A stretch of DNA of 64,000 bases, from assembly GCA_029239635.1 (NCBI GenBank), contig JARBUN010000014.1:23174-87173 (forward strand), given 5' to 3'. Made by a program: the position numbers and the translations under genes. This DNA is from Microbacterium sp. Its GTDB lineage: Bacteria > Actinomycetota > Actinomycetes > Actinomycetales > Microbacteriaceae. This document shows, one piece after another, positions 26,762 to 35,441 of this stretch. The notes beneath the pieces were generated by a model, which was given only the letters and a program-made list of their open reading frames with translations, did not search any database and was not told where the DNA came from. The number at the start of each line of letters is the position of its first letter. Position 1 is the stretch's first letter.

Positions 26762-29038
26762 ATGCTCTCCGCTCTCCGGTCGCGCGTGCGCGCTGCGCGC
26801 GACTCGTCCTTCCTGCGCCCCGTCGTCGCCCGCGTCGATCGCATCTGGTGGGCGCGGGTCATCCGGCGGGCGGACATCGTCGATCTGGACTACGTCCGTG
26901 CGCAGACGGGACGGAAGCTCTCCGAAGCCGCAGCGGTGCGTCGGTACGTGCGAGGCGGCTTCCGAGACGGGTTCCGACTCTCGCCCCTCTTCGTCGACAG
27001 CGCCGTCGGTGACCACCTGCCCGAGGCGTGGCGCGTCCCCGCCCTGTACGCCTACCTGGTCGCCGATCCGCGCGGGCTCCAGGTGAGCCCGCTGTGGGAC
27101 GCGCAGGTCTACGGCGAAAGGCATCCCGACGCGTGGGACGCCCCCGGGGGCCCCGTGGGTCATGCCTGGCGACGGAGGGAGGAGCATTCGCTGCCCTACG
27201 GTCCCGCTGCGGAGCCTGCCGGTCCCGGCTGGGCCGAGCTCTCCCCCGTCATCGCACGCGCCGCGCACCGCGCCCGCGTCGGGGGCGAAGTGGCGGCGAC
27301 TCCCGGCCGGATCCCCCTCGAACGCGAGCTCATCCTCGCTCTCGGGCCGGACGAGTGGGACGTCGACGAATCGCTCGCTGAAGCCGTGCTCTTCGCTGAG
27401 CACGAGGCACACGGGGTCGCGGTCGCCGTGCTCGACGACCGCGCCGAGGACTGGGTCCTCGCCTCCCTCATGGCCGCGTCGAACCCCCGTGTGCGCGTCA
27501 GCCGTCGTCGCCACGACGACCCCGCCCGCGCTCTCAGCGAGCTCGTCTCGGGGTCCACGGCCGAGGTGGTGGTCCTGCGCGGCCCCAATGAGACGCTGAC
27601 GGCCATCGATGCCGGCGCCCTGGCGGACCGGGTCGAGGCCGAGCCGATCGGCACCGCCGTGGCCCCGGTGTGGCGCGACGGTGACGGCACGATCGCCGCC
27701 CTCGGCGCGGGCGCGGCGGGACGCCTGCTCGCCGGCCATCCCCTCGAAGACATCGCCGCACTCGGCACCGACCGCCTGCTCGAGGTTCCCGCACTCGCGG
27801 GGCTCACCGTCGCCGTGCGCCGTGCCGACATCACGTCCGACCTCGAGGGAGCCGACGCCGCGAGTCGCCTCGGCGACCGCGCACTCATCGCCCTCGACCT
27901 CGAGACGCGCACCCGCTCCACCGCCCCGCGCGCCGACCTCGACGGCATCCGTTCCGCGGTGTCGGATCGCCATTCCCCCGGCACCGATGACGTGCTGCGC
28001 CGCGCCGGGTGGGAGCCCGTGGACGAGGGGCCGTGGCCACGCATCCGACGCCCGCGGCGCACCGTTGTGCGGGAGGACGGCACCGAGGTCCCCGTCCTGC
28101 GATGGGCCCTGCGCACCGCCACGCCCGTGGGACCGCGCGCCGAGGGCTGGGGCGATACGCACTTCGCCCGCGCCCTGGCGGCGGCTCTGCGTCGCCAGGG
28201 ACAAGAGGTCGTCATCGACTCGTACGCCGCGCGCACCCGCCCCACGCGCCACCTGGACGACGTCACGGTCGCTCTGCGCGGACCCGAGCCGCTCGAGGCC
28301 TCCCCCTTCGGCGTTTCCCTCCTGTGGGTCATCAGCCACCCCGACGAGATCACGCGCGCGGATGTCGCGGGTTTCGACCGCGTCTTCGCCGCCTCCGCTC
28401 CTTGGGCCCGCGCGGCCGGGACGGAGCTCGGCGTCGACATCACCCCGCTGCTGCAGTGCACCGACGCCACGCGCTTCCGTCCCGTCGGTCGGGAGCGCGG
28501 CGACGATATCCTGTTCGTCGGTACGGCGCGCGGCATCCTGCGCCCCTCCGTGGTCGAGCCCATCCGCGCCGGCATCCCCGTCACCGTCATCGGGCCCGAT
28601 TGGCGCGGCTGGATCCCCGCCTCCCGCATCCGGGCGACGGGCGTGTCCAACGACGAGCTCCCCGCCCTCTACGAGAGCGCCGGCGTCGTGCTGAACGACC
28701 ACTGGCCCGCGATGCAGAGGCACGGCTTCATCGGCAACCGCCTGTTCGACGTGGTCGCCGCGGGCGGACGCGCGATCAGCGACCGGGTGGAGGGAATCGA
28801 CGCCGTGTTCGGCGGGGCCGTGGCGACCTACGACACGGTCCCCGAGCTCATCGAGATGCTGTCCGGAGATCGGGATGCCGTGTTCCCCGACGCCGCGACC
28901 CTGACGGCGGTGTCCGAGCGCATCCGCGCCGAGCACTCGTTCGACGCCCGCGCACGGACCCTGCTGGATGCCGCGCTCCGCGCGGTGCCGACACGGTCAC
29001 TCGGCGTCTCGGACAGCGCAGCGCGGCTGGCAGAATAG
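26762..29038 (+). CDS. Large glycosyltransferase with C-terminal CgeB/GT1-like domain
   Basis: 758 residues. The first 180 or so residues are charged and contain a repeat-like segment (VDLDYVRAQTGRKLSEAAAVRRYVRGGFRDGFRLSPLFVD) seen in other actinobacterial glycan-cluster transferases. The middle (about 190-400) looks like a degenerate nucleotide-sugar fold. The last 300 form a GT-B half: GWGDTHFARALAAALRRQGQ, HPDEITRADVAGFDRVF, ILFVGTARGILRP, and VVLNDHWPAMQRHGFIGNRLFDVVAAGGRAISD, the PF13524-like end. Substrate unknown. The long open frame on the opposite strand is a GC shadow. Confidence 0.78.
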   Translation: MLSALRSRVRAARDSSFLRPVVARVDRIWWARVIRRADIVDLDYVRAQTGRKLSEAAAVRRYVRGGFRDGFRLSPLFVDSAVGDHLPEAWRVPALYAYLVADPRGLQVSPLWDAQVYGERHPDAWDAPGGPVGHAWRRREEHSLPYGPAAEPAGPGWAELSPVIARAAHRARVGGEVAATPGRIPLERELILALGPDEWDVDESLAEAVLFAEHEAHGVAVAVLDDRAEDWVLASLMAASNPRVRVSRRRHDDPARALSELVSGSTAEVVVLRGPNETLTAIDAGALADRVEAEPIGTAVAPVWRDGDGTIAALGAGAAGRLLAGHPLEDIAALGTDRLLEVPALAGLTVAVRRADITSDLEGADAASRLGDRALIALDLETRTRSTAPRADLDGIRSAVSDRHSPGTDDVLRRAGWEPVDEGPWPRIRRPRRTVVREDGTEVPVLRWALRTATPVGPRAEGWGDTHFARALAAALRRQGQEVVIDSYAARTRPTRHLDDVTVALRGPEPLEASPFGVSLLWVISHPDEITRADVAGFDRVFAASAPWARAAGTELGVDITPLLQCTDATRFRPVGRERGDDILFVGTARGILRPSVVEPIRAGIPVTVIGPDWRGWIPASRIRATGVSNDELPALYESAGVVLNDHWPAMQRHGFIGNRLFDVVAAGGRAISDRVEGIDAVFGGAVATYDTVPELIEMLSGDRDAVFPDAATLTAVSERIRAEHSFDARARTLLDAALRAVPTRSLGVSDSAARLAE

Positions 29039-29043
29039 AATCC

Positions 29044-29484
29044 ATGCCTTCGGAGTCCCCCTCGCCGCGCGGGTGGGGACTCACCCGCCTCTGGTCGTCG
29101 AGCCTCGTGCGCTACCTCGTGGTGGGCGGCCTCGCGTTCGCCTTCGACTTCGGTCTGCTGTGGCTCCTCCACGACGTCGCCGGGGTCCCGCTCGCCATCG
29201 CGACGCCGACAGCGTTCCTCGCGAGTTTCGTCGTGACCTACACACTCCAACGGCTCCTGACCTTCCGGGCTTCGGATGCCGTGGCCCCGAGCGTCGTGCG
29301 CTATGCGCTGCTTGTCGCGGCGAACACGCTCCTCACCACGGGCATCGTGGCGCTGGCCGACGCCGTCGGCTGGTCGTGGGTCGTGGGCAAGGTCCTCGCA
29401 GTCACGGTGACGACCGTCGGCAATTACTTCGCGTACCGTTACTGGGTCTTCGCCCGCCCGAAAGGTTCTCACTCGCATGTATAA
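29044..29484 (+). CDS. gtrA: GtrA family membrane protein
   Basis: 146 residues with four membrane helices: VRYLVVGGLAFAFDFGLLWLL, LASFVVTYTLQRLLTF, VVRYALLVAANTLLTTGIVAL, VGNYFAYRYWVF. GtrA-family proteins are thought to flip or assist flipping of undecaprenyl-phosphate sugars. It overlaps the next gene, a GtrB-like transferase, by 8 bases; the A/B pair is the classic arrangement. The ATG at 29044 follows the previous TAG by 5 bases. Confidence 0.88.
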   Translation: MPSESPSPRGWGLTRLWSSSLVRYLVVGGLAFAFDFGLLWLLHDVAGVPLAIATPTAFLASFVVTYTLQRLLTFRASDAVAPSVVRYALLVAANTLLTTGIVALADAVGWSWVVGKVLAVTVTTVGNYFAYRYWVFARPKGSHSHV

Positions 29485-30439
29485 AGGCGCCACCATCGCC
29501 GCGGTCGTTCCCGCGTACAAAGAGGAGAAGATGATCGCCCGGGTCATCGAGACGATGCCCGACTTCGTCGATCACATCGTCATCGTCGACGACTGCAGTC
29601 CCGACGACACCAGCGGAGCCGTCACGCGGGTGGGTGACCCCCGCGTGGCCCTCATCCGGCACGAGGTGAATCAGGGCGTCGGTGGTGCCATCATCACCGG
29701 TCACCGTGCCGCGCTCGACCTGGGCAGTGATGTGAACGTGATCATGGCCGGCGATGCGCAGATGGACCCTGACTATCTGCCGGCGCTGCTCGACCGGGTC
29801 GTCGAAGACGGGTACGGGTTCGCGAAGGCGAATCGCTTCTACTCCCCCGAATCCTTCACCGGCATGCCCGGCTACCGTGTCTTCGGCAACATCGCCCTGT
29901 CGTTCATCACCAAGCTGTCGTCGGGCTACTGGAACCTGTTCGACCCGCAGAACGGCTACACCGCGATCCGCAGTGAGGCGCTCCGCCGCGTGCCGCTGGA
30001 TCGTGTCGCGAAGCGCTACAGCTTCGAGAACGACCTCCTGATCCACCTCAACATCCTGCAGGTGTCGGCCGTCGACGTCCCGATCCCCGCCGTCTACGGC
30101 GACGAGGTGTCGAGCATTCGCTTGAGCAAGGTGGTCCCCGAGCTCGTGCACCGCCTGACCGTCGGCTTCTGGCACCGGATCTGGTACCGCTACGTGCTGT
30201 GGTCCTTCTCCCCCATCGCGCTGCTGCTCTTCCTGGGCCTGCTGTTCCTCGGTTTCGGCGCGATCGTGACGATCTGGCTGTTCTTCCAGATCCTCGGCTC
30301 GGCCATCGCGACCGCGGCGACCGTGATGCTCGCGGCTCTCCCGCTGATGTTGGGAACGCAGCTGCTGATCAGCGCGCTGCAATTGGACATCCAGGCCACA
30401 CCGTCGACACCGGAGCACACCCCGTTCACGGCCCGGTGA
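29477..30439 (+). CDS. Family 2 glycosyltransferase, GtrB/DPM1-like
   Basis: 320 residues. GT-A domain: AAVVPAYKEEKMIARVIETMPDFVDHIVIVDDCSPDDTS, NQGVGGAIITGHRAAL, MAGDAQMDP (metal site), DPQNGYTAIRSEAL; two membrane helices close the protein after YRYVLWSFSPIAL. Expected to charge undecaprenyl phosphate with a sugar that GtrA moves outward for a membrane-bound GT-C enzyme. The start lies inside the gtrA 3' end. A strong terminator follows. Confidence 0.88.
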   Translation: MYKGATIAAVVPAYKEEKMIARVIETMPDFVDHIVIVDDCSPDDTSGAVTRVGDPRVALIRHEVNQGVGGAIITGHRAALDLGSDVNVIMAGDAQMDPDYLPALLDRVVEDGYGFAKANRFYSPESFTGMPGYRVFGNIALSFITKLSSGYWNLFDPQNGYTAIRSEALRRVPLDRVAKRYSFENDLLIHLNILQVSAVDVPIPAVYGDEVSSIRLSKVVPELVHRLTVGFWHRIWYRYVLWSFSPIALLLFLGLLFLGFGAIVTIWLFFQILGSAIATAATVMLAALPLMLGTQLLISALQLDIQATPSTPEHTPFTAR

Positions 30440-30448
30440 GAGCCCGAA

Positions 30449-30486
30449 GCGAAAGCGCCCGCCCCCGAGGGGGCGGGCGCTTTCGC
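30449..30486. terminator. Bidirectional hairpin terminator
   Basis: A perfect 17-bp stem (30449-30465 with 30470-30486) around a 4-base CGAG loop. The arms begin and end in GCGAAAG/CTTTCGC, giving a short A/T-richer run on either side. It lies between two convergent genes (ending at 30439 and 30503) and can serve both. Confidence 0.85.
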
Positions 30487-30502
30487 GTGTGCTCTCCAGT
30501 CG

Positions 30503-31513
30503 TCAGACCGCGGCTCGCTGGCCCATCCGGATCAGTCGCCCGTCGTCGGAGGCCGACTCCAACGACGCCTCGACCACGCTCAGCACGTGCACGGCCTCGC
30601 GCATCGTGGACAGCAGGGTGGGGCGACCGTTCACGGCGTCACGGAACGCCTCGAGCTCCGAGCGCAGGGGCTCGCGCTTCGGGAACGCGAACCGCGTCAC
30701 GTCGCCCTCGGACACTCCCCGGAAGGTCGAGACGGACTCCCACTCCAGGGCCGCCGTGCCGTTGCGGTGCAGTGTGAGGTCGGCCGTGGCCGTGTCGGCG
30801 ATGAAGGTTCCCCGCTCTCCCGTCACGACCGTGACGCGCTCCTTCATGGGGCTCAGCCAGTTGATCAGGTGGTTCACCACGGCGCCGTCCTGCAGGCGCC
30901 CAGAGATGGCGATCATGTCCTCGAACGACCGCCCGCTCTGGAACGCCGTCTGGGCCGAGACAGCGGCGTAGGACGACTGGGCGACCCATGCGGTCAGGTC
31001 GATGTCGTGGGTGGCGAGGTCTTTGGCCACACCCACATCGCCGATGCGCGCCGGGAACGTGCTCTGACGACGGGTGGCGATCTGGTAGACGTCGCCGATC
31101 TCCCCCTCCGCCAGGCGTGCCCGCAGCTGCTGCAGCGCGGGATTGAAGCGCTCGACGTGACCGACCGTGCCCACGAGACCGCGTGCGTCGAACAGGTCGG
31201 CGAGGATGCGACCCTCTTCCGAGCTGTCGGCGATCGGCTTCTCGACCATCACGTGCACGCCGGCCTCGGCCAGCGTCGTGGCCGCCGCCGCGTGGAAACG
31301 AGTGGGGACGGCGACGACGGCGATGTCGAGACCCACGGATGCCAGTGCCTCGACGTCCGGGAGAACGGGAAGACCCGCTGCGACCCCGTGCACATCGCCG
31401 GCAGGATCGGCGACGGCGACGAGGTCGATCCCGTCGATCTCACGGAGGAGACGCGCGTGGTGGCGTCCCATCATTCCCAGGCCCAGCAGGCCGGCGCGCA
31501 GCGCCGCGGTCAT
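30503..31513 (-). CDS. Gfo/Idh/MocA oxidoreductase, WbpB/WlbA-like
   Basis: 336 residues. N-terminal Rossmann domain GLLGLGMMGRHHARLL, the family EKP motif in VHVMVEKPIADSSEEG, and the C-terminal half with VGHVERFNPAL and KDLATHDIDLTAW. Together with the next two genes (4-base and 8-base overlaps) it forms the trio that oxidises, transaminates and acetylates C3 of UDP-GlcNAc-derived uronic acids in the WbpB-WbpE-WbpD pathway. The 6-dehydrogenase (WbpA) and epimerase (WbpI) are not in the window. Other 3-amino sugar pathways would look similar. Confidence 0.82.
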   Translation of the reverse strand: MTAALRAGLLGLGMMGRHHARLLREIDGIDLVAVADPAGDVHGVAAGLPVLPDVEALASVGLDIAVVAVPTRFHAAAATTLAEAGVHVMVEKPIADSSEEGRILADLFDARGLVGTVGHVERFNPALQQLRARLAEGEIGDVYQIATRRQSTFPARIGDVGVAKDLATHDIDLTAWVAQSSYAAVSAQTAFQSGRSFEDMIAISGRLQDGAVVNHLINWLSPMKERVTVVTGERGTFIADTATADLTLHRNGTAALEWESVSTFRGVSEGDVTRFAFPKREPLRSELEAFRDAVNGRPTLLSTMREAVHVLSVVEASLESASDDGRLIRMGQRAAV

Positions 31514-32607
31514 GCGCCCGCTCCCGCCACCGCAGCGACAGCCGTCACGATGCGCTCGAGGTCGCCGTCGCTCAGCGAGGGGTGCACGGGGAGCGAGACC
31601 ACCTGCTGCGCGGCGCGCTCGGTCTCCGGCAGATCGAGACCGGGGGCGAACGACGCCAGCGAGGGGAGCCGGTGATTGGGGATCGGATAGTAGACGCCGC
31701 TGCCCACATGGTGCTCCTCGCGGAGGGCCGTGACGAAGCCGTCGCGGTCGTCCGGGACGCGCACCGTGTACTGGTGGTAGACGTGGTGGACCCCCGCGGC
31801 GACGGCGGGGATCTGCACGCCCGTCAGGTGCGCGTCGAGGAACGCGGCGTTGTCGCGCCGCCTCTGCGTCCACGCGTCGACCTTCGTCAGCTGGACACGA
31901 CCGATCGCCGCGTGCAGGTCGGTCATGCGCGCGTTGAACCCGACGACCTCGTTCTCGTACTGCCGCTCCATGCCCTGGTTGCGCAGGAGGCGCAGCATCC
32001 GGGCGACGTCGGATCCGCCGGCGGTGACCATACCGCCCTCGCCGCTCGTCATGTTCTTCGTCGGGTAGAGCGAGAACATCGCGAACGAGCCGAACGTTCC
32101 CACCGGCCGGTCGTTCAGCCGCGCGCCGTGCGCCTGCGCGGCGTCCTCGAACAGCATCAGGCCGTGCCGTTCGGCGAGAGCCGTGAGGCCGACCATGTCG
32201 GCCGGGTGCCCGTAGAGGTGGACAGGCATGATCGCGCGCGTGCGCGGGGTGATCGAGGCCTCGACACTCGCGACGTCGAGGGTGAAGCTCACGGGGTCGA
32301 TGTCGGCGAACACGGGGGTCGCGCCGGTGAGGGCGACGGAGTTCCCGGTCGCGGCGAACGTGAACGACGGCACGATGACCTCGTCCCCGGGGCCGATGCC
32401 GCACGCCAGCAGACCGAGGTGGAGACCCGACGTACCCGAGTTGACCGCGACCGTCTCGCGTCCCTCGACGAAGTGCCCGGCGAACTCGCGCTCGAACGCC
32501 ACGACCTCGGGACCCTGGGCGATCATGCCGCTGCGCAGCACGCGGTCGACGGCGGCACGCTCGTCCTCGCCGATGAGGGGCTTGGCGGCGGGAATGAGAT
32601 CAGGCAT
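31510..32607 (-). CDS. DegT/DnrJ/EryC1/StrS sugar aminotransferase, WbpE-like
   Basis: 365 residues, PLP-dependent. Opening IPAAKPLIGEDERAAVDRVLRSGMIAQGPEV is diagnostic for the family; the PLP lysine is in FSLYPTKNMTSGEGG, and HLYGHPADM, EDAAQAHGA and GFNARMTDLHAAIG follow the usual order. It would place an amino group on a keto sugar made by the oxidoreductase. ATG at 32607 is inside the acetyltransferase 3' end; a longer in-frame start at 32766 would lie deep in that gene and is rejected. Confidence 0.87.
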   Translation of the reverse strand: MPDLIPAAKPLIGEDERAAVDRVLRSGMIAQGPEVVAFEREFAGHFVEGRETVAVNSGTSGLHLGLLACGIGPGDEVIVPSFTFAATGNSVALTGATPVFADIDPVSFTLDVASVEASITPRTRAIMPVHLYGHPADMVGLTALAERHGLMLFEDAAQAHGARLNDRPVGTFGSFAMFSLYPTKNMTSGEGGMVTAGGSDVARMLRLLRNQGMERQYENEVVGFNARMTDLHAAIGRVQLTKVDAWTQRRRDNAAFLDAHLTGVQIPAVAAGVHHVYHQYTVRVPDDRDGFVTALREEHHVGSGVYYPIPNHRLPSLASFAPGLDLPETERAAQQVVSLPVHPSLSDGDLERIVTAVAAVAGAGA

Positions 32608-33229
32608 GGGTTTGCTCCTTGAGAACACCATCGGTTTCGATGAAACGCGCGCGTGTCCGAGGACAGACCCAGACCTCACCCTGCTTCTCGAGAGGGACGC
32701 CGGCGGGCCCGACCCACCCGATACGGCGAGCGGGGACTCCGGCGACGAGCGCGAAGTCGGGGACATCCTTCGTCACGACGGCACCGGCGGCGACCGTCGC
32801 CCAGCGTCCGACGACCACGGGTGCGACGCACGTCGCACGCGCACCGATCGACGCACCCTCGCGCACGGTCACTCCCACCGGGGTCCAGTCGGCCGCCGAC
32901 TTGGGGCTGCCGTCGGGATTGATCGCCCGCGGATACGTGTCGTTCGTGAACACCACCGCCGGCCCTACGAAGACGCCTCGCTCCAAGCGCGCCGGTTCGT
33001 AGACGAGAGCGTAGTTCTGGATCTTGCTTCCGTCGCCCACCACGACACCCGGGCCGACGTAGACGCCCCGACCGATCACGCAGTTCTCACCGATCGCCGC
33101 TCCTTCTCGGATCTGTGCAAGGTGCCAGACCGACGAGCCGGTCCCGATGGAGGCCCCCGTCACATCGGCGGAGGGGTCGATTCGAGGGGGCGCTTTCGCG
33201 AGAGAAGGAGGAGTGGCGGAGTGGTGCAC
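32600..33229 (-). CDS. Left-handed beta-helix sugar N-acetyltransferase, WbpD/WlbB-like
   Basis: 209 residues of hexapeptide repeats ([IV]-G-x4): IGTGSSVWHLAQIREGAAIGENCVIGRGVYVGPGVVVG and similar, with VFTNDTYPRA in the loop that carries catalytic residues and VRRIG-type C-terminus (ARRIGWVGPAG). It would acetylate the 3-amino group produced by the aminotransferase, using acetyl-CoA. The start is GTG at 33229, 8 bases after a TAAGCT hexamer; it is first in a three-gene operon. Confidence 0.85.
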   Translation of the reverse strand: MHHSATPPSLAKAPPRIDPSADVTGASIGTGSSVWHLAQIREGAAIGENCVIGRGVYVGPGVVVGDGSKIQNYALVYEPARLERGVFVGPAVVFTNDTYPRAINPDGSPKSAADWTPVGVTVREGASIGARATCVAPVVVGRWATVAAGAVVTKDVPDFALVAGVPARRIGWVGPAGVPLEKQGEVWVCPRTRARFIETDGVLKEQTHA

Positions 33230-33237
33230 GGCGGACC

Positions 33238-33243
33238 AGCTTA
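33238..33243 (-). promoter_or_regulatory. -10 hexamer of the WbpD/E/B-like operon
   Basis: TAAGCT on the minus strand, 8 bases before the GTG at 33229. It lies in a 64-base gap after the ABC ATPase gene. Confidence 0.4.
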
Positions 33244-33293
33244 TCGGGGTGGGACGAGAGCTCCCGGAGAAATCACCCGGAGCAGGCAGGGAT

Positions 33294-34502
33294 TCAGGAT
33301 CGAGTCACGCCGGCGAACGAGACGCTGGCGGCCACGGTCCCCACGGTCACGTCTTCGCGCGTCTGAACGGTGAAGAGTGCCCCCTGGGCGAGGCCGTGGC
33401 TGCTCGGCTCGCTGACTCCGGCGGCATTCGCGTTCACGTAATACTGCCCCGCGCCGAGGTTGACCTCGGCGATCCGCAGGTCGATTGACACCGGTCCCGT
33501 GATCGGGTCGAGACGATGCTCGAGCATCTCCGTGTTGGATGCCAGCACCATGTGCCCGAGAGGCGTGTCGATGCTGAAGCCGAGCTCCCACCGTTCGATC
33601 GGCTTCATCGAGTCGACGTGCACGCGGATCGTGAGCGGGTCGCCCTCCTGCACGGTCTTGGTGCGGGTGCCGTCGTCGGCGAGGAGTTCGACCCGCTTGA
33701 CCTGGATGGGATGTACGGTCTGCTCGGGCGGAGCCTCACCGACGCGACGTCCCTCGAGCACGTCCCGCAGCGCGCCGATCGCCTCACGGGTCTCGCCGTC
33801 GAAGACCACCGCGCCGTCCTTGAGCACGATGCCTCTGTCACACAGCTCGGCCACCTGCTGGGCCGAGTGGGTCACGAGGATGATCGTGCGCCCCTGCTCC
33901 CGGAACTCGTTGATACGGTCCATGCACTTGCGCTGGAACGTCTCGTCGCCGACCGCGAGCACCTCGTCGACGAGGAGGATGTCGGGGTCGGTGTGGATCG
34001 CGACCGAGAACGCGAGGCGCACGTACATCCCGGAGGAGTAGAACTTCACCGCGGTGTCGATGAAGTCGCCGATGCCGCTGAACTCGACGATGTTGTCGAA
34101 CTCGCGATCGATCTCCTCGCGGGTCATGCCGAGGATCGAGGCATTCAGGTAGACGTTCTCCCGACCGCTCAGGTCGGGATGGAAGCCCGCGCCGAGCTCG
34201 AGGAGAGCGGCCATCCGACCGCGCGTCTCGATGTACCCGTCCGACGGCGAGAGGATCCCACCGATCAGCTTGAGCAGCGTGCTCTTGCCGGATCCGTTGG
34301 CTCCGAGAAGTCCGACGGTGGTTCCGGCCTGGATGGTGAGGGAGACGTCGTCGACCGCGACGAAGTCCCGACGGTAGGACTTCCCCAGGCGCCCGAGGTG
34401 GACCACGCGGTCTTTCAGACTGTTGTCCTTCCGCACGCGGAAGTGCTTCGAGACCGAGGTCAGGCGCACGATGTCCGGCGCGACGGTTGCGGTGTCCGAC
34501 AT
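33294..34502 (-). CDS. ABC transporter ATPase with C-terminal glycan-binding domain, Wzt type
   Basis: 402 residues. Nucleotide-binding domain: Walker A GANGSGKST, signature YSSGM, Walker B ILLVDE followed by VLAVGD, His in LVTHSAQQV. From about residue 260 a beta-sandwich domain (LLADDGTRTKTVQEGDPLTIRVHV, RWELGFSIDTPLGHMVLASNT, GAGQYYVNANA) matches the Wzt_C carbohydrate-binding domain that recognises the finished chain end. This differs from the short ATPase at 12551. ATG at 34502 overlaps the permease stop by one base. With the RgpF genes upstream it probably exports a rhamnose-rich polymer (inference). Confidence 0.88.
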   Translation of the reverse strand: MSDTATVAPDIVRLTSVSKHFRVRKDNSLKDRVVHLGRLGKSYRRDFVAVDDVSLTIQAGTTVGLLGANGSGKSTLLKLIGGILSPSDGYIETRGRMAALLELGAGFHPDLSGRENVYLNASILGMTREEIDREFDNIVEFSGIGDFIDTAVKFYSSGMYVRLAFSVAIHTDPDILLVDEVLAVGDETFQRKCMDRINEFREQGRTIILVTHSAQQVAELCDRGIVLKDGAVVFDGETREAIGALRDVLEGRRVGEAPPEQTVHPIQVKRVELLADDGTRTKTVQEGDPLTIRVHVDSMKPIERWELGFSIDTPLGHMVLASNTEMLEHRLDPITGPVSIDLRIAEVNLGAGQYYVNANAAGVSEPSSHGLAQGALFTVQTREDVTVGTVAASVSFAGVTRS

Positions 34503-35428
34503 CACAGCTCCTGAGCGAAGTTGCCCTGCATCCGGGTGAACACCCGGTGCGAGATCACGAGCAGAACCAGACCGACCACGCCAGCGATCAGCATCCGCAG
34601 CCCCAGCTGGGCGGGATAGTCCTCGAGCGTCCCCGCCCCCCAGAAGGCGCGGTGGAATCCGAGGACGGCGATGGTCAGCGGGTTCGAGGCGTAGACGTCG
34701 AGGACCCATTCCGGCAGCTGGAACCGGACGATGACGTCCTGCACCATGCGCCAGGAGTAGACGATGGGCGATCCCCACATCGCGAGCATCAGCACGACCT
34801 CGGTGAGGTACTGGATGTCGCGGAGGTAGACGTTCAACGCCGAGAGGAGCAGCCCGATGGCGAGTCCGTAAATGGTGATCAGGATGACCGACGGGAAGAA
34901 CCAGAGCATTTCCGCCGGCTCGGGCAGGGCGCGGAACAGCAGAGCCGCGACCACCAGGACACCGAGCTGGACGAGGAACATGAATGCCGCGCCGCCGATG
35001 CTCGCGAGGGGGAAGATCTCCCGAGGCAGATAGATCTTCTTGACCAATCCGCCGTTCTGCAGGATCGACCCCGTCGCGCCGAACACCATGTCATTGAAGA
35101 ACACGTAGAGAGTCAGCCCGGAGAAGAGATAGACCGCGAAGTTGTCGATGCCCTCGGCCGCGCGCAGGAATTGCCCCAGCACGATGAAATACATCAAGAA
35201 CTGGATGAGCGGACGGATCACGGTCCACAAGAATCCGAGGAAGCTGTCCCGATAGCGCGCCTGCAGGTCGCGGCGCACGAGGAGGTTCAAGAGGTCGCGG
35301 CGCTTGAGGATCTCGCCGACCTTGCCGAGCCGTCCGGTGGTTCGGCGACCCTTCGCATCGACGACCGCATACGGCGCTTCGGAGATCCGCGCGAATCGCG
35401 CCACGCTCTCCTGGCTCATCGCTGCCAT
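34502..35428 (-). CDS. ABC transporter permease for polysaccharide export, Wzm type
   Basis: 308 residues with six membrane helices. ABC-2 markers: RRDLLNLLVRRDLQARYRDSFLGFLWTVIRPLIQFLMY, NGGLVKKIYLPREIFPL, and YASNPLTIAVLGFHRAFW near the end. It partners the downstream ATPase. Two ATG codons (35428 and 35419) are possible; I give the first. The first 60 residues are a cytoplasmic extension. Codons are a little richer in A and T than in the neighbours. Confidence 0.87.
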   Translation of the reverse strand: MAAMSQESVARFARISEAPYAVVDAKGRRTTGRLGKVGEILKRRDLLNLLVRRDLQARYRDSFLGFLWTVIRPLIQFLMYFIVLGQFLRAAEGIDNFAVYLFSGLTLYVFFNDMVFGATGSILQNGGLVKKIYLPREIFPLASIGGAAFMFLVQLGVLVVAALLFRALPEPAEMLWFFPSVILITIYGLAIGLLLSALNVYLRDIQYLTEVVLMLAMWGSPIVYSWRMVQDVIVRFQLPEWVLDVYASNPLTIAVLGFHRAFWGAGTLEDYPAQLGLRMLIAGVVGLVLLVISHRVFTRMQGNFAQEL

Positions 35429-35441
35429 TCTCGCTGTCCCG

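Noticed and set aside
25757..28936. A 1,059-codon open frame on the minus strand
   Set aside because: It is antisense to the UDP-xylose synthase and the 758-residue transferase genes; it has no motifs and is a product of GC-rich codon bias.
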